DNA of 41,870 bases from an uncultured bacterium (GCA_937871295.1 CALMRE010000115.1:1-41870); one strand, 5' to 3'; counted from the first letter of the stretch, positions 8,837 to 17,037 are shown. Numbers and translations: made by a program. Notes: generated from the letters alone by a model not told the origin.

Positions 8837-9394
8837 ATGGGAAAAGTGCTGACCGGCAAAAAGATACTCATGATCGTCGCGCCCGAACGGTTCCGCGACG
8901 AAGAATACGCCGTGCCGCACGCCCATTTCACGGGACGCGGGGCGCAGGTGACCGTCGCGAGCCTGAAAAAAGGGACCGCCACCGGCATGTTCGGGGCGAA
9001 GGCCGAGGCGACCGTGACGCTCGCCGAGGTGAGAACGGCCGACTACGATGCGGTGGTGTTCGTAGGCGGGGCGGGCGTGCCGACCGTCCGCGCCGAGCCG
9101 CGAGCCGTCGAGATAGCGAAAGAGGCGCAGGGGCACCCGGTGCTCGCCGCCATCTGCTGGGCGCCGACGATACTCGCCAAGGCGGGGGTGCTCTCCGGGA
9201 AGAAGGCGACCGTCTGGAAAGGGGACGACGCCGAATACGGCATGACCACCGATGCAATGCTCGAGAGGAGCGGCGCGGATTTCACCGGCGCGGAGGTGAC
9301 GGTCGACGGCAACATCGTCACCGGTAACGGGCCGGCTGCCGCGCAGAAGTTCGCCGAAGCGGTGGAAAAGAAACTCGCGGGAGCCGCCAAATAA
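8837..9394 (+). CDS. DJ-1/PfpI family protein
   Basis: 185 residues with the class I glutamine amidotransferase-like fold of DJ-1, PfpI and YhbO. Seen: an acidic pair at E22/E23 after the first strand (KILMIVAPERFRDEEY), the VFVGGAG glycine turn, and a nucleophile elbow AAICWAPTILA with Cys107, followed by AGVLSGKKAT. PfpI proteases normally have Cys-His (AICHG); here the His is Trp, so the protease-type catalytic pair is absent and a chaperone, deglycase-like or hydratase-like role is more likely. The start at 8837 is chosen for its AGGGAGGG ribosome site and because homologues begin at this KILMIV strand; the longer open frame upstream overlaps the previous gene and is a shadow. Confidence 0.9.
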   Translation: MGKVLTGKKILMIVAPERFRDEEYAVPHAHFTGRGAQVTVASLKKGTATGMFGAKAEATVTLAEVRTADYDAVVFVGGAGVPTVRAEPRAVEIAKEAQGHPVLAAICWAPTILAKAGVLSGKKATVWKGDDAEYGMTTDAMLERSGADFTGAEVTVDGNIVTGNGPAAAQKFAEAVEKKLAGAAK

Positions 9395-9397
9395 TTC

Positions 9398-9425
9398 TTT
9401 ACACGGGCGAAATATCCGCTATAGT
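9398..9425 (+). promoter_or_regulatory. Predicted promoter for the lipoprotein at 9494
   Basis: TTTACA (9398-9403), a 16-bp spacer and TATAGT (9420-9425). It starts 4 bp after the PfpI stop and leaves a leader of about 60 bases before the ATG at 9494. Confidence 0.65.
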
Positions 9426-9493
9426 AAGGCGAAGTTGTATCTCTTTGACAGTAGGAACTATTTGAATATCGTAGGCTTTTTGCGGAGGAAGGT

Positions 9494-10507
9494 ATGAAGA
9501 AGGTCGCGCTTTTTATCGTTGCGGCGGCGCTCGCGCTCACGGCGATGGTCTCCTGCAAGTTCGAGAAACCCATCGAGGAACGGCTCAACACCTACATCCA
9601 GAGCTACCTCTACGCCGTTCGTGACGGCAAGGCTGAAGAGGTCTACAACACGATGCTGTCGGCCAAGATGAAAGAGGTCTTCACGCCGGAGGACTGGAAC
9701 GAGTATGTCTCCCGCGTTTACAAAGGGAAGATCGGCGCCGAACTCCGTACCGCCTACGCCACCATCGTCAAGGAGAAATCGACCGGCGACTTCATCGAGG
9801 CGACCGGCCGTACCTCCAACATGGGCCGCATGGGCACCGTCATGAATCAGGACGAATCGCTCATTTTCCAGGTCCACGTCGTCAACGAGGGCGGTCAGTT
9901 CAAGATCGAACAGTCCGAAGATATGATGGCCCTGCAGGAAGATAAGGACGCCCAGAAGCGGCTCGACGAACTGCTGGAGAACTATCAGGGGCTGGTGAAA
10001 CTCGAGGATGTCGCGGTGGTGCCGATGCAGCAGCGTATCGGCTGGGCGATGGTCTCCGGCGTCATTCTCAACGCGAGCGCCGACCTTGATATGGTCCGCG
10101 TCGGGGTGAAGGTCCGCCTCAAGGATTCGGCGGGCGATGTGATCTACGTGCAGAAATTCTTCCCGGTGCTCGATGTCCGCTACGAGGGGCTCCGCACCAG
10201 CGTTCTGCCCGGCGATTCCAAATTCTTCCAGACGCCGATAAAGGATATCCCGGTCGATTGGGACAAGAGCCAGCCGCCCGACTTCCAGTTCTATCTGATC
10301 GACGGCAATATCATCTCGGAAGAGGATCTCAAAAAAGAGGTCGTCGACCGCGACAAGATGCGCAAACTGGTCGAGGAGACGCGCAAAGGCGATGAAGAGG
10401 CGCGCCGCCAGATGAACGAGCAGTGGGACAAGGAGAAACGGCTCAAGGCGAAGATCAAGGCGATGCAGGATCGCCGCGCCCAGCAGCCCGCCGAAGAAAA
10501 GAAGTAG
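9494..10507 (+). CDS. Predicted lipoprotein with FxLYD-like beta domain
   Basis: 337 residues. The signal peptide ends in a lipobox (MVSC, Cys21), so the mature protein is lipid-anchored. Residues about 25-155 look like an NTF2/DUF4878-like alpha+beta domain (helical YIQSYLYAVRDGKAEEVYNTMLS, then strands). Residues about 170-260 form an Ig-like beta sandwich (GVILNASADLDMVRVGVKVRLKDSAGDV) similar in style to FxLYD domains. The C-terminus (about 280-337) is a highly charged Lys/Glu/Arg helix, probably coiled coil. The function is unknown. The ATG is preceded by GGAGGAAGG. A C2-type lipoprotein with a folded head and a charged tail could be a structural or sensor component of the envelope. Confidence 0.85.
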   Translation: MKKVALFIVAAALALTAMVSCKFEKPIEERLNTYIQSYLYAVRDGKAEEVYNTMLSAKMKEVFTPEDWNEYVSRVYKGKIGAELRTAYATIVKEKSTGDFIEATGRTSNMGRMGTVMNQDESLIFQVHVVNEGGQFKIEQSEDMMALQEDKDAQKRLDELLENYQGLVKLEDVAVVPMQQRIGWAMVSGVILNASADLDMVRVGVKVRLKDSAGDVIYVQKFFPVLDVRYEGLRTSVLPGDSKFFQTPIKDIPVDWDKSQPPDFQFYLIDGNIISEEDLKKEVVDRDKMRKLVEETRKGDEEARRQMNEQWDKEKRLKAKIKAMQDRRAQQPAEEKK

Positions 10508-10587
10508 TTTGCCGGTCGTCTGATATGCCCAGCAATAACATAGTATTATCTGGTCATCAAGACGATTAAGTTGACAGGGGTTTCGCT

Positions 10588-10908
10588 TTGTGGTACAAAA
10601 CCGCCGCTTTAACGGTTCTTTTATTTTTGAGTGCTGAGGTATTCGCCAACCGCGATATCTACATCGTCTGGCTGCCCGGGAACGCCGTCAAGAAAGCCGA
10701 GAAGGTATACACCATACCGCTCGATTTCGACGGCGCGGTAAAAAAGGTGCGCCAACGGATAGAGCAGGACCCGATGGTCCGGTCCGACATCCTCCTCAAC
10801 GAGAGCGGGTTCAGGATCTACGCCTTCTACAACCTGCGTGAATCGAGCGGCTGGCGGAAACTGTTCCTTATAGAAGAAGACGGCAAAGTGACCGCCCGGT
10901 TCTTCTAG
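10588..10908 (+). CDS. Small exported protein, function unknown
   Basis: 106 residues reading from a TTG codon. The TTG is supported by a good signal peptide (MWYKTAALTVLLFLSAEVFA, cleavage after Ala20) and by AGGGG about 8 bases upstream. The mature part of about 86 residues has alternating strands and one amphipathic helix (FDGAVKKVRQRIEQ) and no cysteine; I do not recognise a family. The stop codon is only 4 bp before tRNA-Gln, so the mRNA 3' end would be set by tRNA processing or the tRNAs have a promoter inside this gene. A TTGACA/TACAAA match overlaps the start codon (see rejected items). Confidence 0.7.
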   Translation: MWYKTAALTVLLFLSAEVFANRDIYIVWLPGNAVKKAEKVYTIPLDFDGAVKKVRQRIEQDPMVRSDILLNESGFRIYAFYNLRESSGWRKLFLIEEDGKVTARFF

Positions 10909-10912
10909 AAGG

Positions 10913-10986
10913 TCCGGGATCATCTAATGGCAGGATTACGGATTCTGACTCCGTCAGTCTAGGTTCGACTCCTAGTCCCGGATCCA
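10913..10986 (+). tRNA. tRNA-Gln (anticodon CTG)
   Basis: Acceptor stem TCCGGGA (10913-10919) pairs perfectly with TCCCGGA (10976-10982). D arm ATC/GAT, anticodon stem ACGGA/TCCGT with loop TTCTGAC (anticodon CTG), T arm CTAGG-TTCGACT-CCTAG, discriminator T and an encoded CCA. The U1-A72 pair is typical of bacterial tRNA-Gln. Confidence 0.96.
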
Positions 10987-11003
10987 TTTTTCCCATATGA
11001 GGC

Positions 11004-11078
11004 GACCCCTTCGTCTAGTGGTCAGGACGCTGGCCTCTCACGTCGGTAACGGGGGTTCGAATCCCCCAGGGGTCGCCA
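11004..11078 (+). tRNA. tRNA-Glu (anticodon CTC)
   Basis: Acceptor stem GACCCCT pairs with AGGGGTC (11068-11074). The D arm TCGTCTAGTGG is typical of tRNA-Glu, the anticodon loop is CTCTCAC (CTC), the T arm is GGGGG-TTCGAAT-CCCCC, the discriminator is G and CCA is encoded. The anticodon stem has two G-U pairs. It lies 17 bp after tRNA-Gln and is followed by a T run (cattctttttc). Confidence 0.96.
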
Positions 11079-11098
11079 TTCTTTTTCACGAAATCTTT

Positions 11099-12793
11099 TC
11101 AGAACCACTTTTCGTAGGTGATGCCGCCTATGGTGGCGCTTCCTTTGGCGAAGTGGATGTTCATCGTGTCGGCGAGGAGGGTGTCGGCGGCGGCGGGGGT
11201 GACGATGACCTTTTCGCGGTTGGTCTCGGCGACGAGCCACTTGCCGTCCCAGCGGATCTGGAATTCGGGGAAGCGGATCCTCTCGGCCATCCCCTTGGGC
11301 ATCGATTTCGGGCGGTAGCCGCCGATGAAGGCGGCCACCCCGGCGGGATAGTTCGTCTCGGGGGGGCGCCGGAATACCATGATCGGGAAGCCGTACTCCT
11401 CGAGTTGTACCGACAGTACCGCCGCGACCGAGCCGTCGGGCTGTTCCCGGAGTTCGATGTAGTATTCCTTCATCCAGAAGAAGAGTTGTTTGACGAGCCG
11501 GAACCGGTTCTTCGATACCGGCGCCAGCGTCATCTCCTGATTTCCCATCGTCACCAACGGTGTGTCTCCCGCCATCGTCACATCGACCGCGAAGCCGTTG
11601 CCGACATAACGGCCGGCGCAGTTGCGCAACCGTTCGATGTCGCTTTTCTCCATCGGGCGGGTCTCCGGCAGGGCTGAGGGTTTCATGCCGTGCAGGAGAC
11701 CGAGAAGGGTGACGGCGCGGCTGGCGGTCTTGGGGGCGCCGAGGATGAACGAATCGGTATTGCCCAGCGCGATGAACCCGGTCTTGCGGTCGGGAAGGGC
11801 CGCGATGACGGTGACGAAGCCGTCCATGCTGCCGATGGCGGCGATGTTCTTTTCGGCGATGGGGAAGTAGTCGGCGTAGTAGCCCAGCGCGCTTTTGAAG
11901 GCAAGGTCGTCGGGGTTGCCGGGGTACTGGTTGGAGAAGAGCTGTTTGAGCGATGCGTCGTTGAGGATGCGCCCGCTCCCGGTCCAGCCGCCGTTGAAGA
12001 GCGCCTGCATGAAGCGCGACAGATCGTAGACGGTCGATATGCCGCCGGCGGTGGCGCGCGACCGGCACGAGGGATTCTCGAACCGCTTGACCTTCTTGTC
12101 GCGCAGAATGAAACCCTTCCCGGCGGTCGGGTCGGCGCAGTTCTTTCCCGCGAGCCGGCTGTCGTTCATACCGAGCGGCAGGAAAAGGTTGTTCTCGAAC
12201 AGGGAGTCGAGACTTTTTCCGCTCACCCGTTCGATGAGGTGGCCGATGACCTCATAGTCGAGCATGCTGCGGAGGTAACGCGTCCCCGGCTTGGCGATGG
12301 GGTGTTCGTTCTTCAGGTATTCGAACAGCGGCGCACGGTCGTCGTTCTCGCGGTACCATTCGATGGGAAGCCCCGAGTGGTTCGAGAGGAGATGTCGCAC
12401 CGTGATCCCTTTCTCGGCGCCGCCGCGCAATTTGAATTCGGGCAGATATTTCTTCACCGGATCGTCGAGTTTCACCTTGCCGCGTTCCGCCAGTTGCAGG
12501 ACGATGGTGGCGGTCCACAGCATCGTCAGTCCGCCGATGCGGTAGGGGGTGTTCAGCGCCGCCGGCTTATTGTGCGCCGCGTCATCGTAGCCGAAGGCTT
12601 TCTGCCAGAGTATGCTGTTGTTGTCGAAGACCGCCGCGACCGCGCCGTGGACATCGTAGGCATTCATTTCCTTGCGTATCGTGGCGTCTATTTCGGCGAA
12701 GGCTTTCTGTTTCTGCGCGTCGGACGGAGCGGGCGAGAGCGTTGCCGTCAGGAGGACCGGCAGAAGAAGAAAAAGAAAAGGGCGTATCTTCAT
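11099..12793 (-). CDS. Serine-hydrolase (class C beta-lactamase fold) homologue lacking its catalytic motifs
   Basis: 564 residues. A signal peptide (MKIRPFLFLLLPVLL) is followed by a beta-lactamase/penicillin-binding-like domain recognisable from LQLAERGKVKLDDPVKKYLPEF, the ITVRHLLSNHSGLP motif and ERVSGKSLDSLFENNLFLPLGM, and by a C-terminal beta-rich extension of about 170 residues as in lipocalin-tailed members. The motif that should read IGSVTK reads IGGLTM: the nucleophile Ser is Gly88 and the general-base Lys is Met91. The YxN motif before DYEVIG is replaced by RSM (175-177). Both changes would abolish acyl-enzyme chemistry, so this is a predicted pseudo-enzyme, probably a binder of peptide or peptidoglycan ligands. 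The start is set by the signal peptide and by the TGATG overlap with the upstream gene; there is no Shine-Dalgarno, so translation is probably coupled. Confidence 0.88.
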   Translation of the reverse strand: MKIRPFLFLLLPVLLTATLSPAPSDAQKQKAFAEIDATIRKEMNAYDVHGAVAAVFDNNSILWQKAFGYDDAAHNKPAALNTPYRIGGLTMLWTATIVLQLAERGKVKLDDPVKKYLPEFKLRGGAEKGITVRHLLSNHSGLPIEWYRENDDRAPLFEYLKNEHPIAKPGTRYLRSMLDYEVIGHLIERVSGKSLDSLFENNLFLPLGMNDSRLAGKNCADPTAGKGFILRDKKVKRFENPSCRSRATAGGISTVYDLSRFMQALFNGGWTGSGRILNDASLKQLFSNQYPGNPDDLAFKSALGYYADYFPIAEKNIAAIGSMDGFVTVIAALPDRKTGFIALGNTDSFILGAPKTASRAVTLLGLLHGMKPSALPETRPMEKSDIERLRNCAGRYVGNGFAVDVTMAGDTPLVTMGNQEMTLAPVSKNRFRLVKQLFFWMKEYYIELREQPDGSVAAVLSVQLEEYGFPIMVFRRPPETNYPAGVAAFIGGYRPKSMPKGMAERIRFPEFQIRWDGKWLVAETNREKVIVTPAAADTLLADTMNIHFAKGSATIGGITYEKWF

Positions 12794-15700
12794 CAGGGGG
12801 CCGTTATCGTGACATCGTCGAGATAGACGAAGCCGCCGGTGTAAGTGGAGGTGGTGCCACGATAAAGACGGAAAGAGATACGCAAGTAGGCGGCCGAAGC
12901 GGGAGCCGGACATGCCAACGAATAGGTTTGCCAGTTTGCTTGGTCGCTGGTATAGGAGTTTTCCAAGGTTTGCGAAAGGTACACTTTGCTTGCGTCATAA
13001 TAATTGCAGAAGAATCGAGCTTTCGTGTCGGCATGGTCGTCATAAAAGAACGCGGTGACCGCGTATGTTGTGCCGGCAGAGACGGCAATATAATCGGTCA
13101 TGAAATCGGTGGCTGCATTGTCATCCGCATTCCGCGTCAGTTTGACCGAGGCGCTTCCGCCGTGAACGGTCGTCGTTTCCTTCGCGACGCCGACGCCGCT
13201 GTCGGCGGTCCATGAATCGGGCGTTGTGCCGTCGGTCCACTGTTCGAAGTCGCCGTTCTGGACCGTCAGGCCGGAGCCTTCGCAGTAGTGAGTGGTCAGG
13301 TTACAGGTCGGCGTCGGTTCGGCGCAGTCGCCGTCGCCGGTACAGCGGCCCGCCGTGAGCACGCAGGTATCGACGGCGCATTCCTCCCACTCCTCGCAGG
13401 TACCGCTGCCGCAGAGAACCGCCGTTTCAACCATGTCGTCCGCATCGCGCGGTTCCAGTTTCGAATCGTCATAGGTGAAATGGAGGATGCCGGTGATCGA
13501 ATCGTAGTCGTCGCCGACCGTCGGCATCGTGTAGGTATACAGTTGGTCGTCGATCCGCAGGCCGCCCGTCACGGCAAATTCGCCGAAGCCGAGCGAGATA
13601 TCGGTGACCGTGACATTCTCGACCGTCACGAGGACCGCGTTGTAATCATCGGCGTACTGGTCTCCCGTCGCGATGTCGGCCGGATCGGTCACGATCACGG
13701 GGGTCGGCAGATCGTTGCCCGAACTGAGCACCGTTATCGCGGAGACATCGGTGAGTTCGAGCAGGCCGTAATAGAGGGTAAGGGTGGCGGAGATCTCGAC
13801 GATGTCGCCTACCGCCGGCGCGGCGGAGTAACTGTAGACATAGATGCCGCTGAACGAGTAGCCGAGCATGATATCCTGATCCTCTTCCGGTATCTGCAGG
13901 AAAAAGTTGGTGCCGTCCAGCGCGGTCACCACGCCGGTGGTCTCGACCGGGTTGCCCGGAAGGATGGTGCCGTCCTTGAGGTCGTAGATAGGGATGATGC
14001 CGCACGAGCCGAACATCGGGTTGGGGGTCGCCGGGCAGAAGTCGCAGACATTACCGGAACCATCGAGATCGCCGTCCTGCTGATCGGGATTGGCGTCATA
14101 GGGGCAGTTGTCCGACGCGTTCGGGATACCGTCGCCATCCTTGTCGTTCGGGTCGACCGTCGGGTCGTTGCCTAGCGGCGTCGGATCGCAGAGGTCGCCC
14201 TCTCCGTCGGTGTCGGCGTCGGCCTGTATGCCGCCGTCGACCGGCCGTATCGGGTTGAAGAGGGTCGGGCAGTTGTCGGAGCCGTTGAGGATGCCGTCGC
14301 CGTCGAGATCGTCGCCGGTCGGTCCGGCGTAGGGACGGGTATCGTCGCTCGAGGTCCGCAGCGGCGTGCAGGTCGGTTCGTCGACCGGTTCGTCGCAGAA
14401 GAAGAGGGCGTACGCGGTGCTGTTGGCCGCGGCGAGTTCCGCGAGGGTCTTTCCCGTTTCGCGTTGGATGCAGGCCGTTTTCCCGATAGCGCAGATGGTG
14501 AGTTCCTCGCAGCCGGTCTGACCGCCGGGCACCGCCGCCATCAGAGCGGTGTCGCCGTAGAGCGGCTCTCCGCCGCGCAGGACGAGCGCGACGCCGTCGA
14601 CATTCGCGTCGATGATCGCTTGATAGGGATCGTCGACGTAGCCGGCGCCGTTGAAGATCGCGATGTCGGCCACCTTGCCCACCTGCAGAGAGCCGGTCAG
14701 CTCGGCGACCCGGAACAGCGTCGCGTTGTTTATCGTAGCCATTTGCCAGAGGGCGCGGGAATCGAAATAGTGGTCGAGATGAGCGCCGTTGTAGTGGTCG
14801 GCGCACTTGAGTTCGCGCAGCATGTTCATCGAGCCGGAAGCGCTCCAGTCGGTCCCCATGCCGATCAGCACGCCGAGCCGGTCGAACAGCGTCACCGGCG
14901 CGGTATTGCCGTAAAGCGATATGTTTGAACGCGGCGACCAGACCAGCGCGGTTCCCTCCTGCGCGAGTAGCTGCGCGTCGGCCGCCTTGAGCCCGACGAG
15001 GTGGACAAAGGCGCTGTTCGCCGCGGTGAGGTCCACGCCGCCGTTCGCGGCGCTCGAAAGACAGAGGAATTCGTTGCGCGCCTCGGCGTCGATCCCCTCG
15101 GAGACGTGGGGGAAGTAGCAGTCGCTGTTCAGGACCGAGGGGTAGTCGATGCCCGGATAGGCGCAACCGCTCGCCAGCAGGGTGCCGTCCGAATCGCCGA
15201 GCGGGAAGGTATTGTAATCGACCTCGGCAAAGGCGAGTCCCTCGATATCGGCGGCGCGGTCGATGTTGCGCAACAGGCCGGGCACCGAACCTGAACCGGC
15301 CATTACGGTGGTCCCCGCCATGACATTGCGCATCTCGCCCCACCACATCTGTTCGTTGCTCGCGCCGCCCGGCACCGTCAACTTGGTATGTTCCCGTATC
15401 CCGATGCGCCAATCGTGCCGATGATCGAACCGTTCGGTCCCCCACAGGCCGGGCTTGTTCTGGGTATAGGTCAAGTGGTCGTGGGCATTGATGAGGGCGG
15501 GGGAGATGACCCCTTCGGCGCATTCGACGATGGTCGCGGCGGCATATCCGGGCTCGGCCGAACAGTCGCAGCCGACGCAGAGGATGTCGCCCGACCCGCC
15601 GACGAGCACCTCGCCGCCGCGGTATATCCGGTCGTGGCCGAGTATGACGCCGCGCAGGAGCAGATCGTCCGAACCGCCCGTGCCGGTGCAGAGTCCGTCG

Positions 15701-16983
15701 GCGGGCGGCGCGATCTCGGCGCAGAGCGTCTCGGCATAAACACCGTCATCGTCGGGCAGAAGTCCGTCTTCATCAGCCGTCGTGTCCACATCGTCCATGT
15801 CGTCCACTGCGTCCACATCAGCCATGCTGTCGCTATCGACCGTGTCCACATCGACCGTCGTATCGGCATCGGCGATCACATCCACATCGGTCGCCGTCGC
15901 GACGACCATATCGTCCAGTGAGCGCGGCTCCAGTTTCGCGTTATCGAACGAAAAATGCATAATGCCGGTGATCGATTCGTAGTTCGTTCCGACCGTCGGC
16001 AGGGTGTAGTAATAGAGTGTGTCGTCGATCCGCAGGTCGTCGGTGACGCTGAATTCGCCGAAGCCGAAGGTGGTCGTATCGAGCACCGTGACCTCTTCGA
16101 CCGTCACCAGCACGCCGTTGTAACTCTTCTCCATCGCGCCGCCGGTGGCGACCGCGTCGGGCAGAACGGTGACCGGTGTCGGGACGAGTCCCGGCGCCAG
16201 CGGGGTGATGGCGGTGATCGTCGCGAGTTGCAGCGCGTTGTAGTAATTCTGCACCGTTCCCGCGACGCTGACGAAGTCGCCGACCGCCGGGATGGTGAGC
16301 CCCGAGGTGTTGGTGGTGTAGACATAGATGCCGCTGTAGGTGTAGCCGAGTATCGCGTCGTGCTCCGCCTCGGGGACCTGCACGAAGAACGAGTAGGTCG
16401 TCGCGCCGGTCACGATCCCTTCGATGACCGTGGCGGTGCCGGGCGTTATCTCGCCCAGTTTTATCTTGTAGATGGTCGCCTTGTCGGTCGAGTCGGTGTC
16501 GACATCGACGTCGGGCAGAAGGCCGTCCACATCAGTCACGGTGTCCACATCGTCCATTTCGTCCACCGTGATGTCGGACCCGTCTGACAGGTCTGACAGG
16601 TCCGACTGATCATCGTCGGTGACCACAGCGTCCACATCAGTCAGGGTGTCCACGTCAGTCGGATCTTCCTCAGTCGCGGTTTCCAGTTCTGTCTCGGTGT
16701 CCTCGTCAGTCGCGGTGTCCACTTCGTCCACATCAGTCACGCTGTCGTCACCGACCGTATCCACCTCAGCCGCATCGTCCTTTATGTCTTCCCCGTCCTT
16801 TAGGTCCTTTTCGTCACTTATGTCCTTTTCTCCCTCTTCCCCCTCTTCATCCACCCATGCGATGATATCGTCATCGACCGCGGCGGTATCGATATCCTTT
16901 CTGATGACCTTGACGCCGCTGTTCTCGCACCCGATGGTGAGCAGCAACGCCGCCGCCGAACCGATGATAACGAAAAGACGCAT
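12793..16983 (-). CDS. Mosaic lipoprotein: OB-like domains, amidohydrolase, TSP3 repeats and C-terminal beta-sandwich
   Basis: 1396 residues. Order: lipoprotein signal (LLTIGC, Cys19); Asp-rich low-complexity linker with DVDT/DVDA units (about 25-165); OB-fold-like domain 1 (about 169-360); second DVDT linker (about 365-412); amidohydrolase domain (about 415-850); calcium-binding thrombospondin type 3 repeats (about 890-985, DLDGDGILNGSDNCP style); OB-like domain 2 (about 996-1185), a near copy of domain 1; a Cys-rich EB-like module (about 1195-1235); a C-terminal carbohydrate-binding-like beta sandwich (about 1237-1396, NGDFEQWTDGTTPDSW). The amidohydrolase has the metal motif HDH (H501, H503), a later VH (H661), PRSNISL and GTDWSASGS with D712, as in the imidazolonepropionase/TRZ-ATZ group, so it may be an active metallohydrolase; the substrate is unknown. 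It is anchored in the envelope, probably surface-exposed. The start has GGAGGG and a TATAAT promoter. Confidence 0.9.
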   Translation of the reverse strand: MRLFVIIGSAAALLLTIGCENSGVKVIRKDIDTAAVDDDIIAWVDEEGEEGEKDISDEKDLKDGEDIKDDAAEVDTVGDDSVTDVDEVDTATDEDTETELETATEEDPTDVDTLTDVDAVVTDDDQSDLSDLSDGSDITVDEMDDVDTVTDVDGLLPDVDVDTDSTDKATIYKIKLGEITPGTATVIEGIVTGATTYSFFVQVPEAEHDAILGYTYSGIYVYTTNTSGLTIPAVGDFVSVAGTVQNYYNALQLATITAITPLAPGLVPTPVTVLPDAVATGGAMEKSYNGVLVTVEEVTVLDTTTFGFGEFSVTDDLRIDDTLYYYTLPTVGTNYESITGIMHFSFDNAKLEPRSLDDMVVATATDVDVIADADTTVDVDTVDSDSMADVDAVDDMDDVDTTADEDGLLPDDDGVYAETLCAEIAPPADGLCTGTGGSDDLLLRGVILGHDRIYRGGEVLVGGSGDILCVGCDCSAEPGYAAATIVECAEGVISPALINAHDHLTYTQNKPGLWGTERFDHRHDWRIGIREHTKLTVPGGASNEQMWWGEMRNVMAGTTVMAGSGSVPGLLRNIDRAADIEGLAFAEVDYNTFPLGDSDGTLLASGCAYPGIDYPSVLNSDCYFPHVSEGIDAEARNEFLCLSSAANGGVDLTAANSAFVHLVGLKAADAQLLAQEGTALVWSPRSNISLYGNTAPVTLFDRLGVLIGMGTDWSASGSMNMLRELKCADHYNGAHLDHYFDSRALWQMATINNATLFRVAELTGSLQVGKVADIAIFNGAGYVDDPYQAIIDANVDGVALVLRGGEPLYGDTALMAAVPGGQTGCEELTICAIGKTACIQRETGKTLAELAAANSTAYALFFCDEPVDEPTCTPLRTSSDDTRPYAGPTGDDLDGDGILNGSDNCPTLFNPIRPVDGGIQADADTDGEGDLCDPTPLGNDPTVDPNDKDGDGIPNASDNCPYDANPDQQDGDLDGSGNVCDFCPATPNPMFGSCGIIPIYDLKDGTILPGNPVETTGVVTALDGTNFFLQIPEEDQDIMLGYSFSGIYVYSYSAAPAVGDIVEISATLTLYYGLLELTDVSAITVLSSGNDLPTPVIVTDPADIATGDQYADDYNAVLVTVENVTVTDISLGFGEFAVTGGLRIDDQLYTYTMPTVGDDYDSITGILHFTYDDSKLEPRDADDMVETAVLCGSGTCEEWEECAVDTCVLTAGRCTGDGDCAEPTPTCNLTTHYCEGSGLTVQNGDFEQWTDGTTPDSWTADSGVGVAKETTTVHGGSASVKLTRNADDNAATDFMTDYIAVSAGTTYAVTAFFYDDHADTKARFFCNYYDASKVYLSQTLENSYTSDQANWQTYSLACPAPASAAYLRISFRLYRGTTSTYTGGFVYLDDVTITAP
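15773..15900 (-). repeat. DVDT-coding repeats, second linker
   Basis: Imperfect repeats of the gtccacatcg type (plus-strand reading) encode DVDT, DVDA and DMDDVDT on the minus strand. They form a flexible Asp-rich spacer between the first OB-like domain and the amidohydrolase. Confidence 0.8.
16495..16850 (-). repeat. DVDT/DEDT-coding repeats, N-terminal linker
   Basis: Imperfect 9-21 bp repeats (gtccacatcagtc and variants on the plus strand) encode an acidic linker after the lipidated Cys, with a short DLSDLSDGSD variant. It probably holds the protein away from the membrane and may bind calcium. Confidence 0.8.
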
Positions 16984-17008
16984 GATACCCTCCGGTAAAG
17001 AACGGGCG

Positions 17009-17037
17009 ATTATACCGATTTATTTGGAGAGACGCAA
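17009..17037 (-). promoter_or_regulatory. Promoter of the mosaic lipoprotein gene
   Basis: On the minus strand: TTGCGT (17037-17032), a 17-bp spacer and a perfect TATAAT (17014-17009). It lies between the apbE stop and the lipoprotein start, so the lipoprotein/pseudo-hydrolase pair has its own promoter. Confidence 0.8.

Noticed and set aside
10571-10599. TTGACA-N17-TACAAA promoter match
   Set aside because: The -10 falls inside the first codons of the TTG-started gene, whose signal peptide supports that start. A transcript from it would miss the start codon; AGGGG here serves better as ribosome site. Kept only as an alternative.
12794-12913. 40-residue N-terminal extension of the serine-hydrolase homologue
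   Set aside because: It overlaps the end of the mosaic lipoprotein gene and would hide the signal peptide that begins at MKIRPF.
15773-16850. DVDT repeats as a mobile or non-coding repeat element
   Set aside because: The repeats stay in frame within one continuous coding sequence and encode an acidic linker.
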